From assembly GCF_003574965.1 (NCBI RefSeq), contig NZ_CP032317.1, forward strand, positions 3,162,001-3,226,000: DNA of 64,000 nt. The letters are read 5' to 3'. The notes beneath the pieces were generated by a model, which worked only from the letters and a program-made list of their open reading frames with translations, searched no databases and was not told the DNA's origin. Source of the DNA: Hymenobacter oligotrophus (lineage in GTDB: Bacteria; Bacteroidota; Bacteroidia; Cytophagales; Hymenobacteraceae). Below, piece by piece: positions 7,788-17,800 of this stretch (the first letter of the stretch is position 1; every line of letters begins with the position of its first letter). A program made the translations under genes and the position numbers.

Positions 7788-8267
7788 ATGAATACGACCC
7801 AACCCCGCAGCACCGAGGAAAACGAAATCGTGTTGGGCCAAGGCATGGGCCCGCTGAAGTTTGGTGCCAGCATGGACGAAGTGCGCGCCCTGATGGGTGA
7901 GCCCGAAGAAATTGAAGAGGCGGAAGAAGACGACGAGTTCGAGCACCAGGCCTGGAACTACCTCGAGGAAGGCTACTCGCTCTACTTCGACCGCGAAGAC
8001 GACTACCGCCTCTCCTGCATCGAAACCGACCACCCCGGCATGCGCCTCTACGGCGAGCCAATTCATGGCAAGTCGCTCGAGCACGTGCAGGAGCTCATGC
8101 GCCGCCACGGCCACGGCGCCGGCGAAATGGAAAAGGTGGACACCGGCGAGGTGCGCCTTTCCTACGAGAAGGAGATGATAGACCTTTACTTTGACGAGGA
8201 CGAGCTACAGTTCGTGAACTTCGGCGTGTTCATCAACGACGACTTGGAGGTGCAGTGGCCCGCCTAG
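7788..8267 (+). CDS. Hypothetical acidic protein
   Basis: I do not recognise this 159-residue protein with certainty. It is very acidic (EEIEEAEEDDEFEHQ near residue 44). The opening IVLGQGMGPLKFGASMDEVR, with GEP shortly after, resembles small bacterial domains that begin with a G-x-x-KFG-x-x-M-x-x-V pattern (SmpA/BamE-like or bacterial immunity-type folds), and the rest alternates strands typical of a small alpha/beta domain (WNYLEEGYSLYFD, YRLSCIETDH, VRLSYEKEMIDLYFDED). There is no signal peptide or membrane segment. A TACCTTTA box near 7744 could be a promoter. The gene ends just before a perfect DnaA-box word at 8275. Its real status as a gene is well supported by codon pattern and a good start. 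Confidence 0.6.
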   Translation: MNTTQPRSTEENEIVLGQGMGPLKFGASMDEVRALMGEPEEIEEAEEDDEFEHQAWNYLEEGYSLYFDREDDYRLSCIETDHPGMRLYGEPIHGKSLEHVQELMRRHGHGAGEMEKVDTGEVRLSYEKEMIDLYFDEDELQFVNFGVFINDDLEVQWPA

Positions 8268-8274
8268 GTGCTAC

Positions 8275-8309
8275 TTATCCACAAAAACAGCGTTTTTCGG
8301 TGTTGATAA
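8275..8309. other. Second small cluster of DnaA-box-like words
   Basis: TTATCCACA (8275-8283) is an exact DnaA box. TGTTGATAA at about 8301-8309 is one mismatch from the reverse form TGTGGATAA. Together with the cluster at 6.4-6.9 kb this could form a bipartite origin or an accessory DnaA-binding site. Confidence 0.4.
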
Positions 8310-8408
8310 GTTGATAAGTATTTGAAAACAAAAGATCAACGCCCCAAAACCAACGATTTGTTAGCAAGGCTCGTATAAGGCTGCTTCGGCGCCTGGTACC
8401 GGCCAAAT

Positions 8409-8442
8409 AAAAAAGCCGCCCCGTTGCTGGGGCGGCTTTTTT
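8409..8442. terminator. Bidirectional terminator between the acidic protein gene and pit
   Basis: A 10-bp stem AAGCCGCCCC/GGGGCGGCTT (8413-8422 with 8429-8438) is flanked by A-tract on the left and T-tract on the right, so it can stop both the rightward gene and the leftward pit gene. Confidence 0.88.
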
Positions 8443-8468
8443 GTGCCTTTCGAAGAATAGGGTTGCGT

Positions 8469-9869
8469 TTACAGCAGCGCCCGGAACAGCAAGAACAGTA
8501 CGCCCGAAAGGGCCATGGTTACGGGCAGCGTAAGTACCCAGGCCAGCGCAATGTTGCGCACCATGCCGGGGTTGAGGTTGCGAATGCCGCGGTTGGCTAC
8601 CATGGAGCCGGCAATAGCTGACGACAGCACGTGCGTGGTAGAAGAGGGTAGGCCCGAAGCCGTGCTCAGGCCAATCATGGTGGCGGCAATGAGCTCCGAG
8701 GAGGCGCCTTGCGCGTAGGTGAGGTGCTCTTTGCCGATACGCTCGCCAATGGTTACCACAATGCGCTTCCAGCCAATCATGGTGCCGATACCCAGGGACA
8801 GCGACACGATCAGCACCACCCATTTCGGGGCGTAGTCGGTAAAGCTGCGCATGTCCTTGATGCCTTCTTCGTAGGCTTTGCGGTCGGCGGGGCTAAGGCT
8901 TACCCGGTCGCTATCCATCAGCTTTTTGGCCCGGTTGTACGTCAGCAGAATAGCCTTGCGGATCTGGAAACGGTCGGTTTCGGGCAGCTGCTTCACGTCG
9001 GTTTTGCCGGCAAAAATGCGGTCGAGGTTACCCGTTTGCTGGTTGATGTCGGCCAGTGCTTTCTGCTCGTCGGGAGCCAGCTCGGCGGGGTTGATCTTGC
9101 GCATCACCTGCTCCACACGCACCAGCGAATCACGCATGTCGAGCGGGTTCTTCGACTCGTCCAAAGCGAACTTGATGGGCACAATGCCAATCAGGATCAG
9201 CATAATCAGGCCCACGCCCTTCTGGCCGTCGTTGGAGCCGTGGAAGAAGCTCACCAGGGTGCAGGTGGCAATCAGGATCAGGCGAATCCAGAGGGGTGGC
9301 GGCTTGCGCTTGTGCGGCTCCTTGAAGATAGCCTTCGACTTGACAAACCGCTTCAGGATAAACATTACCAGAATGGTAAGCGTGAAGCCAAACAGCGGAC
9401 CAATCAGCAGCGCAATACCCGTTTCGGTGGCCTTGCCCCAGTTTACGGCCGCTCCGCTCGAGTCGGGCAGCAGCGAGTAGGCAATGCCAACGCCCAGGAT
9501 GGAGCCAATAAGCGCGTGCGACGACGAGGCCGGAATGCCGTAGTACCAGGTACCCACGTTCCAGATAATGGCCGCCAGGATAAGCGCGCCTACCATGGCT
9601 ATGCCGTGATAAATGTTCTGATCGACCAAACTCTCGACGGGCAGCAAATACACAATGCCCATGGCCACGGTGATGCCGCCGCCAAACACGCCGATGAAGT
9701 TCCAGAAAGCCGACCAGACTACGGCTATCCAGGGCCGCAGCGTATTGGTGTAAATTACGGTTGCTACTGCGTTAGCAGTGTCGTGAAAGCCGTTGACGAA
9801 TTCGAACGCGCAAGCGGCTATCAGACACACCAGCAGCAGCAGGAGCACTTGGGGCTCTAAGCCAAGCAT
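8469..9869 (-). CDS. pit: Inorganic phosphate transporter, PiT family
   Basis: A 466-residue inner-membrane permease that takes up phosphate with a cation. Two PiT repeats are visible: near the N-terminus FEFVNGFHDTANAVATVI (the family GANDVAN-type motif, residues about 21-38), and the second SFFHGSNDGQKGVGLIMLI (about residue 215). SSSHALIGSILG and LPSSTTHVLSSAIAG are the conserved permease segments. About ten hydrophobic segments are apparent. A charged insert of roughly 100 residues (about 240-345, with VEQVMRKINPAELAPDEQKALADI in part) separates the repeats and is probably cytoplasmic. It is divergent from glyS with a well-formed promoter 38 bases upstream, and ends at a shared bidirectional terminator. 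Confidence 0.95.
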   Translation of the reverse strand: MLGLEPQVLLLLLVCLIAACAFEFVNGFHDTANAVATVIYTNTLRPWIAVVWSAFWNFIGVFGGGITVAMGIVYLLPVESLVDQNIYHGIAMVGALILAAIIWNVGTWYYGIPASSSHALIGSILGVGIAYSLLPDSSGAAVNWGKATETGIALLIGPLFGFTLTILVMFILKRFVKSKAIFKEPHKRKPPPLWIRLILIATCTLVSFFHGSNDGQKGVGLIMLILIGIVPIKFALDESKNPLDMRDSLVRVEQVMRKINPAELAPDEQKALADINQQTGNLDRIFAGKTDVKQLPETDRFQIRKAILLTYNRAKKLMDSDRVSLSPADRKAYEEGIKDMRSFTDYAPKWVVLIVSLSLGIGTMIGWKRIVVTIGERIGKEHLTYAQGASSELIAATMIGLSTASGLPSSTTHVLSSAIAGSMVANRGIRNLNPGMVRNIALAWVLTLPVTMALSGVLFLLFRALL

Positions 9870-9906
9870 ATTGGTGAGGGTTAGTGAGCAAAAAAGTTTG
9901 GCCGCC

Positions 9907-9936
9907 CAAAAGTACGGGCCACCTAAAAGGGCACAA
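9907..9936 (-). promoter_or_regulatory. Promoter of pit (-33 TTG and -7 TAnnTTTG)
   Basis: On the minus strand TACTTTTG (plus 9907-9914) is a full TAnnTTTG match, 19 bases downstream of a TTG (plus 9934-9936). This spacing is that of Bacteroidota housekeeping promoters, and the start codon follows 38 bases on. Confidence 0.65.
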
Positions 9937-10041
9937 GATTATGAAATTGTTATTCGATACGCCCACACCGCGGTGTGCAGAATAGGCCTTGTACCATTGC
10001 TTCTACAAAAAGTTTAGTCGACAGGCTTTTATCGGAAGCCG

Positions 10042-10049
10042 TACTTTTG
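10042..10049 (+). promoter_or_regulatory. -7 promoter box of glyS
   Basis: TACTTTTG fits TAnnTTTG and ends only 5 bases before the glyS ATG at 10055, implying a leaderless or nearly leaderless transcript if it is used. Confidence 0.5.
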
Positions 10050-10054
10050 CCCCT

Positions 10055-11572
10055 ATGAGCAACCCGACGCAGAAACCAACCCTCGAAAATACCCAGCTGA
10101 AAGATATTGTAGCCCACGCCAAGGAATACGGCTTCGTGTTCCCGTCGTCGGAAATCTACGACGGCCTCGCGGCCGTGTACGATTACGGCCCCAACGGCGT
10201 GGAGCTCAAGAACAACCTGAAGCGCCTGTGGTGGGAAGCCATGACGCAGCTCAACCCCAACGTGGTGGGCATTGATGCGGCCATCTTCATGCACCCGCTT
10301 ACGTGGCACGCTTCGGGCCACGTGGCTGGTTTCAACGATCCGCTCATCGACAACCTCGACAGCAAGAAGCGCTACCGCGCCGACGTGCTGGTGGAGGAAA
10401 AGGCCGCTCAGTACGAAAACAACGGCGAAGCAGAGCGCGCGCAAGCGTTGCTGCAGCACCTGGGCCGCCTGCTCACCGACAACGACCTAGGGGGCGTAAA
10501 GCAGCTCATCATCGACGAGAAGATTACCTGCCCCGTTTCGGGTACCGGCAACTGGACGGATGTGCGCCAGTTTAACCTGATGTTCTCGACGCAGGGCTCG
10601 GCCGTGGAAAGCGACGCCGCCCAGATTTACCTGCGCCCCGAAACCGCCCAGGGCATTTTCGTGAACTTCCTGAACGTGCAGAAGTCGGCCCGCATGAAGG
10701 TGCCCTTCGGCATTGCGCAAATCGGCAAGGCCTTCCGCAACGAGATTGTGGCCCGCCAGTTCATCTTCCGGATGCGTGAGTTCGAGCAAATGGAAATGCA
10801 GTTTTTTGTGCGCCCCGGCACCGAGATGGAGTGGTACCAGCAGTGGAAGGAAACCCGCCGCCGTTGGCACGAGGCCCTAGGTCTGCCCGCTGCTAAGCTG
10901 CGCTTCCACGACCACGAGAAGCTGGCCCACTACGCCAACGCCGCCGTTGATATCGAGTTTGAATTCCCCTTCGGCTTCAAAGAAATCGAGGGCATTCACT
11001 CGCGCACCGACTTCGACCTGACCCAGCACCAGGAGCTGTCGAAGAAAAAGCAGCAGTACTTCGATGCCGACGTGAACCCCGAAACCGGCAAGCCCTACGG
11101 CAATTACGTGCCCTACGTGGTAGAAACCTCGGTGGGCGCCGACCGCCTGTTCCTGGCTACGCTTTGCAACGCCTACACCGAGGAAACCCTGACCGAGGGC
11201 GAAGGCGAAGCCCAGCAAACCAAGCAACGCACTTACCTGAAGCTGCACCCCGCGGTGGCGCCCATTAAGGCGGCCATCTTCCCGCTGGTGCGCAAGGATG
11301 GTTTGCCCGAAAAAGCCCAGCAGATTTTTGACGAATTGCGCCACGACTTCCGCATCATCATGGAAGAACGCGACGCCATCGGCAAGCGTTACACCCGCCA
11401 AGACCTCATCGGCACGCCGTTTTGCATTGCCGTCGACCACCAGACTCTGGAAGACGAAACCGTGACCGTGCGCCACCGCGACTCGCGTGAGCAAACGCGC
11501 ATGCCCATTGCCGAGCTGCGTCAGTACATCGGCCAGGCCGTAAGCTTCCGCCGCATTTTCGAGCAGCTCTAA
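10055..11572 (+). CDS. glyS: Glycine--tRNA ligase (homodimeric type)
   Basis: A 505-residue class II aminoacyl-tRNA synthetase that charges tRNA-Gly. It is the alpha2 (eukaryote-like) form, not the bacterial alpha2beta2 form. Seen: LKDIVAHAKEYGFVFPSSEI and the YDYGPNGVELKNNLK glycine-site segment at the N-terminus, YLRPETAQGIFVNF and the motif 2 region GKAFRNEIVARQFIFRMREF (about residues 227-246), and SVGADRLFLATL (motif 3 area). The anticodon-binding domain follows, with KRYTRQDLIGTPFCIAVD near the C-terminus. The ATG at 10055 is chosen as it directly follows the promoter box and gives the usual N-terminus; the frame is open to 9989. A strong terminator ends the unit. Confidence 0.96.
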   Translation: MSNPTQKPTLENTQLKDIVAHAKEYGFVFPSSEIYDGLAAVYDYGPNGVELKNNLKRLWWEAMTQLNPNVVGIDAAIFMHPLTWHASGHVAGFNDPLIDNLDSKKRYRADVLVEEKAAQYENNGEAERAQALLQHLGRLLTDNDLGGVKQLIIDEKITCPVSGTGNWTDVRQFNLMFSTQGSAVESDAAQIYLRPETAQGIFVNFLNVQKSARMKVPFGIAQIGKAFRNEIVARQFIFRMREFEQMEMQFFVRPGTEMEWYQQWKETRRRWHEALGLPAAKLRFHDHEKLAHYANAAVDIEFEFPFGFKEIEGIHSRTDFDLTQHQELSKKKQQYFDADVNPETGKPYGNYVPYVVETSVGADRLFLATLCNAYTEETLTEGEGEAQQTKQRTYLKLHPAVAPIKAAIFPLVRKDGLPEKAQQIFDELRHDFRIIMEERDAIGKRYTRQDLIGTPFCIAVDHQTLEDETVTVRHRDSREQTRMPIAELRQYIGQAVSFRRIFEQL

Positions 11573-11604
11573 GCCCTAGGTGCTGATAGGTGCTGAACAA
11601 AGCA

Positions 11605-11638
11605 AGAGGCCCCGGACAAGCGTCCGGGGCCTCTTTGT
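11605..11638 (+). terminator. Rho-independent terminator of glyS
   Basis: A perfect 13-bp stem (11605-11617 with 11622-11634, AGAGGCCCCGGAC on the left) with a 4-base loop runs into TTTG. Confidence 0.85.
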
Positions 11639-11671
11639 ATGTTGGTGGTACGGGATACCTAGGGCCGCGGC

Positions 11672-12058
11672 CTACATGCCACGCGAAGCCACGTAGCTAA
11701 ACCGAACCTGCTCGGGCCGAAATGTGCTGCCGATGGGGCCGGCGCCAATGCTGTAGCAATACTGGCCCTCCTGGGCGGGCGAGGCCATAAACAGCGGCTG
11801 CGCCGGGCGGCGCAACCGGGGCCCTAGGTGCACCTCGGTTAGCCACTGCTCGTAGGAGAGCGAGGCCTGATGGCTGCGCTGCAGGTTAAGCAACAACCTG
11901 CCAACGTGCTGGGCCAACATATGCTCGAGGGCACCGTGGTAAGCCCCGCCAAAGGATAACTGACGAAAGGTTGCGGAAGCGGTAAGCGAAAACGTATCGG
12001 ATACGGCACCGTGGTTAGGCGCTGCGTCCGGAGTAATAAACCATGTCATTGCGTGCAT
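11672..12058 (-). CDS. Hypothetical protein
   Basis: I do not recognise this protein of about 128 residues. The frame is open to 12109; the ATG at 12058 (MHAMTWFITPDAAPNHG) or at 12049 seems more likely than the farthest one. The sequence has no signal peptide, membrane span or obvious motif: LTASATFRQLSFGGAYHG, a helical stretch HMLAQHVGRLLLNLQRSHQ, and a C-terminus SIGAGPIGSTFRPEQVRFSY. It lies between the glyS terminator and the promoter of the rightward MMPL gene. Codon use resembles its neighbours, so it may be a lineage-specific gene; a chance frame is possible. Confidence 0.45.
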   Translation of the reverse strand: MHAMTWFITPDAAPNHGAVSDTFSLTASATFRQLSFGGAYHGALEHMLAQHVGRLLLNLQRSHQASLSYEQWLTEVHLGPRLRRPAQPLFMASPAQEGQYCYSIGAGPIGSTFRPEQVRFSYVASRGM

Positions 12059-12214
12059 ACGGGCCGCCAAGCAAGGGTGGGTTGCGTTGACTGGCAGAAA
12101 ACTAAGCACTTATACGCGCTTAGCAACCTAGTGAGTTACAAATACTTGCAGTATTGCTGCTTTTTCAGTGCTAGGTGCAATTGCCCCCGAAAAAATAGCC
12201 CCACCAGCATTGCG

Positions 12215-12222
12215 TACCTTTG
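12215..12222 (+). promoter_or_regulatory. -7 promoter box of the MMPL exporter gene
   Basis: TACCTTTG fits TAnnTTTG and is 24 bases upstream of the ATG at 12246. Confidence 0.55.
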
Positions 12223-12245
12223 CCCCAATTTTCCTGCCGTAGCCG

Positions 12246-14705
12246 ATGTGGAGTAAGCTTGCCCTGCTGATTATCAAGAACCGCCGCCTGCTGGTTGGGC
12301 TGCTGGCCGTGGTTACCGTGTTCATGGCCTGGAAGGCCAAGGACGTGGAAATGACCTACGACTTTGCCCAGGTTGTCTCGCCCGACGACCCGGACATGGT
12401 GTATTTCCAGGAGTTCAAGAAAACCTTCGGCGAAGACGGCAACGTGCTGGTGCTCGGCATGCAGGACAGCTCGGTGTACAAGCTGGGCAACTTCAACGAG
12501 CTGCGCATGCTTACCGATACCCTGGGCAAGGTGGAGGGCGTGAACGGCGTGCTTTCGGTAACCAAGCTAATCCAACTTACCAAGGACACGGCGGGCCAGC
12601 GCTTTGCCGCCGCGCCCATCTTCCGCACGTTTCCGCAAACCCAGAAGGAGCTCGACTCGCTGATGCAGATCGTGAACCGGCAGGAGTTTTACAAAGGGCA
12701 GCTCATCAGCCCCAGCACCGGAGCCACGCTCATGGCCCTTACCATGGACCCCAAGTACCTGAACTCCTCGCGGCGGCAAGCCGTGATGCAGGACATTCTG
12801 GCCCATGCTGAGCGCTTCACGCAAAAAACCGGCATTAAGCTGCACTACGCTGGCCTGCCCTACGTGCGCTCCACCATGACGAGCAAAGTAGCCAGCGAAA
12901 TGAAGTTTTTCCTCATTTTGGCGGCCCTGGTTACCAGCGCCACGCTGCTAGTGTTTTTCCGCACGTGGTCGGCGGTGGTGTTTCCGCTACTGATTGTGGG
13001 CGTGGCCGTTATTTGGTGCGTGGGCACCATTGTGCTGCTGGGTTACAAGATTACCCTGCTCACCGGCCTGATCCCGAGCATCCTCATCGTTATCGGCATC
13101 CCCAACTGCACGTACCTGCTCTCGCGCTACCACTACGACTACCGCATCTCGGGCAACCAGGTGCTGGCCATGGTGCGCGTAGTGCGCAAAATTGGCTTGG
13201 TAACGTTGATGAATAACACGGCCACGGCTACGGGCTTTTTCGTGTTCTGCTTCACCAACATTGCCATTCTGTACCAGTTTGGCTGGGTGGCTACCATCAG
13301 CATTTTTGCGGCGTTCTTTATCTCGATCATCCTCATCCCGATCGTATTTACCTACCTGCCGCCGCCCACGCCCAAGCAGCTGGAGCACCTCGATGCCAAG
13401 CCGCTAACCAAGCTGCTCGAGTTTTTCGACTACTTGGTGCTGGAGCGCCGCGGCCTGGTGTACGGCACCGCCATTGTGCTGTGCGCCCTAGGTGCTTTGG
13501 GGGCCAGCCGGCTGCAGTCGGTGGCGTACATGGTCGACGATCTGCCCAAAAACTCGTCCGTCAACGCCGACCTCAAATTCTTCGAGCAGCACTTCAACGG
13601 CATTATGCCGCTTGAAATCGTGGTGGATACGGGCAAGAAGCGCGGCATTCTAAAGCTGAAAAACCTCGAGCGCATCGACCGGCTCGAGAACTACCTGCGC
13701 ACGCAGCCGGTGCTTACCTCGCCCATCAGCATTGTTACGTTCCTGAAGGCCTCTACGCAGGCTTTCTACAACGGCGACCCGGCTTATTACCGCCTGCCCG
13801 ATAACTCCGAGCGCAACTTTATTCTGAGCTACCTGGCTCGCTCGCAGGGCAAAGAGGGCTCGGGCATGGACAACAAGCTGCTGCGCTCCTTTGCCGACTC
13901 GACGGGCCAGAAAGCGCGCATCTCGCTTAAGATTGCCGACATCGGCTCGCGCAACCTCGATACCCTGTTGCTCAACAAGATTCAGCCCAAAATCCGCGAA
14001 ATCTTCAACGGCACGGGCATGGAGGTGAAGCTCACCGGCACCACCATCCTGTTCACCAAAGGCAATGAGTACATCATTGGTACGCTGCGCAACAGCCTCA
14101 TTCACGCGTTTGGGTTGGTGGGCCTGATCGTGCTGGTGCTGTTCCGCTCCATTCGCTCGGTGTTCTTTACGTTGCTGCCCAACTTCGTTACGCTGCTGCT
14201 CACGGCCGGCCTGATGGGCTACTTCGGCATTGCCCTGAAGCCCGCTACGGCCCTGATCTTCTGCATTGCCCTAGGTATCGACGGCGACAACTCCATTCAC
14301 CTGTTGGCCAAGTTCCGGCAGGAGATGGCCACCAACGGGCGCCGCGTGCGGGCTGCTATCAGCACCACGCTTTCGGAGGCCGGCACCAGCATGATTTACA
14401 CCAGCATCGTGCTCTTCGTTGGCTTCAGCATTTTCGCTTTCTCAGAGTTTGGCGGCACCAAAGCCCTAGGTCTGCTGATGTCGGCCTCGCTGCTGATTAC
14501 CAACTTCTCGAACCTGATTTTGCTGCCCGCGCTGCTGGTAACCTTCGAGCACGGCAAGGACGAAACCATCGACCGCGCCCTCATTCAGCACTACGACGAC
14601 CAGTACCACGAGGAGGACGACGACCTGGAACTAAACCTCGATAAGATGACCGTGCAGCCGCGTTTGCCGCAAGGCTCGCAACCCGACCGCGGTGCCAACG
14701 TCTAG
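12246..14705 (+). CDS. MMPL/RND-superfamily transporter
   Basis: An 819-residue inner-membrane protein of the RND superfamily, in the group annotated as predicted exporters or HpnN/MMPL-like proteins. Such proteins move lipids, hopanoids or other hydrophobic molecules using the proton gradient; the substrate here is unknown. The topology is two repeats, each with one membrane span, a large periplasmic domain, and a block of about five spans (SSD-like): spans near residues 15-30, 220-375, 405-420 and 615-790. Visible segments include YDFAQVVSPDDPDMVYFQEF early in loop 1 and LGIDGDNSIHLLAKFRQEM in the second block, where the acidic residues fit the proton-relay position. The C-terminal tail is acidic (HEEDDDLELNLDK). 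It appears to be a single-gene unit with its own promoter box. Confidence 0.85.
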   Translation: MWSKLALLIIKNRRLLVGLLAVVTVFMAWKAKDVEMTYDFAQVVSPDDPDMVYFQEFKKTFGEDGNVLVLGMQDSSVYKLGNFNELRMLTDTLGKVEGVNGVLSVTKLIQLTKDTAGQRFAAAPIFRTFPQTQKELDSLMQIVNRQEFYKGQLISPSTGATLMALTMDPKYLNSSRRQAVMQDILAHAERFTQKTGIKLHYAGLPYVRSTMTSKVASEMKFFLILAALVTSATLLVFFRTWSAVVFPLLIVGVAVIWCVGTIVLLGYKITLLTGLIPSILIVIGIPNCTYLLSRYHYDYRISGNQVLAMVRVVRKIGLVTLMNNTATATGFFVFCFTNIAILYQFGWVATISIFAAFFISIILIPIVFTYLPPPTPKQLEHLDAKPLTKLLEFFDYLVLERRGLVYGTAIVLCALGALGASRLQSVAYMVDDLPKNSSVNADLKFFEQHFNGIMPLEIVVDTGKKRGILKLKNLERIDRLENYLRTQPVLTSPISIVTFLKASTQAFYNGDPAYYRLPDNSERNFILSYLARSQGKEGSGMDNKLLRSFADSTGQKARISLKIADIGSRNLDTLLLNKIQPKIREIFNGTGMEVKLTGTTILFTKGNEYIIGTLRNSLIHAFGLVGLIVLVLFRSIRSVFFTLLPNFVTLLLTAGLMGYFGIALKPATALIFCIALGIDGDNSIHLLAKFRQEMATNGRRVRAAISTTLSEAGTSMIYTSIVLFVGFSIFAFSEFGGTKALGLLMSASLLITNFSNLILLPALLVTFEHGKDETIDRALIQHYDDQYHEEDDDLELNLDKMTVQPRLPQGSQPDRGANV

Positions 14706-14853
14706 GCGTGTAGCTTGTTGCTACTGAGCCTTTTTGCCCTCTCCTTTGTTTGCTTTCGATAACCGACTTTCCTAGCCAAATCCAGCGCTAAAAACCAGTG
14801 CCACGGGCTGCCTTCAAGCGGAGGGCAGCCCTAGTGCCGAGGCCGTCTGACCG

Positions 14854-17800
14854 ATGAAATACCCCGAATACAAACAGCCCTTCAACTACGCCCAAGTAGG
14901 CGCCGACATCCTGCGTTGGTGGCAGGAAAACGGCATTTTCGAGAAGAGCGTGAGCACCCGCGAAGGGCGCCCCAGCTTCGTGTTCTACGAGGGCCCGCCC
15001 TCGGCCAACGGCGCGCCGGGCATTCACCACGTAATGGCCCGTACGGTGAAAGACATCTTCTGCCGTTACCAAACGCTCAAGGGTTTTCAGGTAAATCGCA
15101 AGGGCGGCTGGGATACCCACGGCCTGCCCATTGAACTGCAGGTAGAGAAGGAGCTGGGCATTACGAAGGAGGACATCGGGAAGAAGATTACGGTTGAGGA
15201 GTACAACCAGCGCTGCCGCGAAACGGTAATGCGCTTTAAGCACCAGTGGGACGAGCTGACGGAGAAGATGGGCTACTGGGTTGACCTCTCCGACCCGTAC
15301 ATCACCTTTGAGCCCGCGTACATCGAAAGCTGCTGGGCTTTGCTCAAGAAGCTCTACGACAAGGGTTTGCTCTACAAGGGCTACACCATTCAGCCATACT
15401 CCCCGGCCGCCGGTACGGGCTTGTCCTCGCACGAGTTGAACCAGCCCGGCACCTACAAGGACGTGAAGGACACGACCATCGTGGCCGAGTTCGAGGTGAA
15501 GCGCAATGAGCAATCGGAGAAGCTGTTTGCCTTGGCCGATAGCTTGCCCGTGTTCATCCTAGCTTGGACGACCACGCCCTGGACTTTGCCCGCCAACACC
15601 GGCCTAGCCGTGGGCAAAAACATCCGCTACGCCGTGGTGCGCACCTTCAACCCCTATACCCGCGAGCCTCAGGTAGTGGTGCTGGCCAAGGATTTGCTCG
15701 GCCGTCACTTCTCCGAAAAGGGCGCCGAAGCCTCGCTGGATGAGTACAAAGCCGGCGACAAAGTGCTGCCCTGGCGGCAACTGGCCGAATTCAGCGGCGC
15801 CGAACTGGTGGGCATTAGCTACCAGCGCTTGTTTGGCACGGAAGCTGGCTTCCCGGCATTCGAAGGGGAGGAGCGGGCCTTCCGCGTTATTCCCGGCGAC
15901 TTTGTAACGACCGAGGACGGCACCGGTATCGTGCACATTTCGCCTACGTTTGGTGCCGACGACTTCCGGGTAGCGCAGCAAAACGACATTCCGGCTTTGC
16001 TGGTAGCCGACGACCAGGGTAAGTTCGGTCCCATTGTCGACCGCACCGGCCGCTATGTGGCCCAAATGGGCGAATTCGGCAGTCGTTGGGTGAAAAACTA
16101 CGACGGCCACGACGAATCGGCCGCCGAATACCGCACACTCGATGTCGATATCAGCGTGCGCCTGAAGGAGCGCGGTCGGGCCTTTAAGGTGGAAAAGTAC
16201 GAGCATACCTACCCGCACTGCTGGCGTACGGACAAGCCCGTGCTGTACTACCCCCTGGACTCGTGGTTTATCAAGACCACGGCCGTGAAGGACCGCCTCA
16301 TCGAGCTCAACAAAACCATCAACTGGAAGCCCGAAAGCACCGGCACCGGCCGCTTTGGCAACTGGCTTGAAAACCTGGTCGACTGGAACCTGAGCCGCTC
16401 GCGCTACTGGGGCACGCCGCTGCCCATCTGGCGCACGCAGGATGGCTCGGAGGAAATCTGCATCGGCTCCATTGCCGAGCTGAGCGCCGAAATCGACAAA
16501 GCCGTAGCTGCACAGGTGATGACGCATAACCCCATCAAGAGCGGGGAAATGACCGATTTACACCGGCCCTACGTCGACGACATCTTCCTGGTATCGCCTT
16601 CGGGCCAGCCGATGTACCGCGAAACCGACCTCATCGACGTGTGGTTCGACAGCGGCGCCATGCCCTACGCGCAGTGGCATTACCCCTTCGAAAACCACGA
16701 CACTTTTGAGCGCAACTTCCCGGCCGATTTCATTGCCGAAGGCGTCGACCAAACCCGCGGCTGGTTCTTCACGCTGCACGCCCTAGGGGTAATGCTTGAA
16801 GACTCGGTAGCTTTCAAAAACGTGATTGCCAACGGCCTGGTACTCGATAAGAACGGCAACAAGATGTCGAAGCGCCTCGGCAACGCCATCGACCCGTTCA
16901 AAACCATCGACCAATACGGACCCGACGCCACCCGTTGGTACATGATTGCCAATGCCCAGCCCTGGGACAACCTCAAGTTCGACCTCGCGGGCATTACGGA
17001 GGTGCAGCGCCGCTTCTTCGGCACGCTGTTCAACACCTACTCGTTCTACGCCCTCTACGCCAACCTCGACGAGTTTCAGACCCGCGAGTTCGACCGCGTG
17101 TCCTTAACCGAGCTGTCGGAGCTGGACCGTTGGATTCTCTCCAAACTGCAGTCGTTAATTCTCGAAGCGCGCGGCCATTTCGACAACTACGACCCCACGA
17201 AAGCGGCCCGCGCCATTCAGGATTTCGTTACCGATCAGCTCTCCAACTGGTACGTGCGCCTCTCGCGCGGCCGTTTCCGCAAAGGTGAGCTGACTGCCGA
17301 TAAGCAGGCTGCCTTCGAGACCCTGCAGGAGTGCTTGGTGGTGGTAGCGCAGCTGATGTCGCCCATTGCGCCCTTCTTCGCCGAGTGGCTTTACAAGAAC
17401 ATGACCGACGGCATGCGCGCCGAGGCCATGGAGAAAAACACGCCCTTGCGCCACGAATCGGTGCACCTCTCGGAGCTGGTAGAGGTCGAGGAAGACCTTA
17501 TTGACAAGGCATTGGAGGAGCGCATGGACTTGGCGCAGCGCATCAGTTCGCTCACGCACTCGCTGCGGAAGAAATCGGGTATTAAGGTGCGGCAACCGCT
17601 GCAGCGCATACTGGTGCCGGTGCTTACCGAAACCACGCGCGAGCAAGTAGGGCAGGTAGAGGACCTGATTTGCGCCGAGGTGAACGTGAAGCACGTGGAG
17701 TTCCTCGACGATACCAGTGGCGTGCTGGTGAAGTCGGTGAAGCCCAACTTCAAGCGCCTAGGTCAGCAGTTTGGCCCGCGCCTGAAGGCCGTAGCTGCTC

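Noticed and set aside
8709-9860. A 383-residue rightward open frame
   Set aside because: It is the shadow of pit, whose PiT motifs and promoter are on the other strand.
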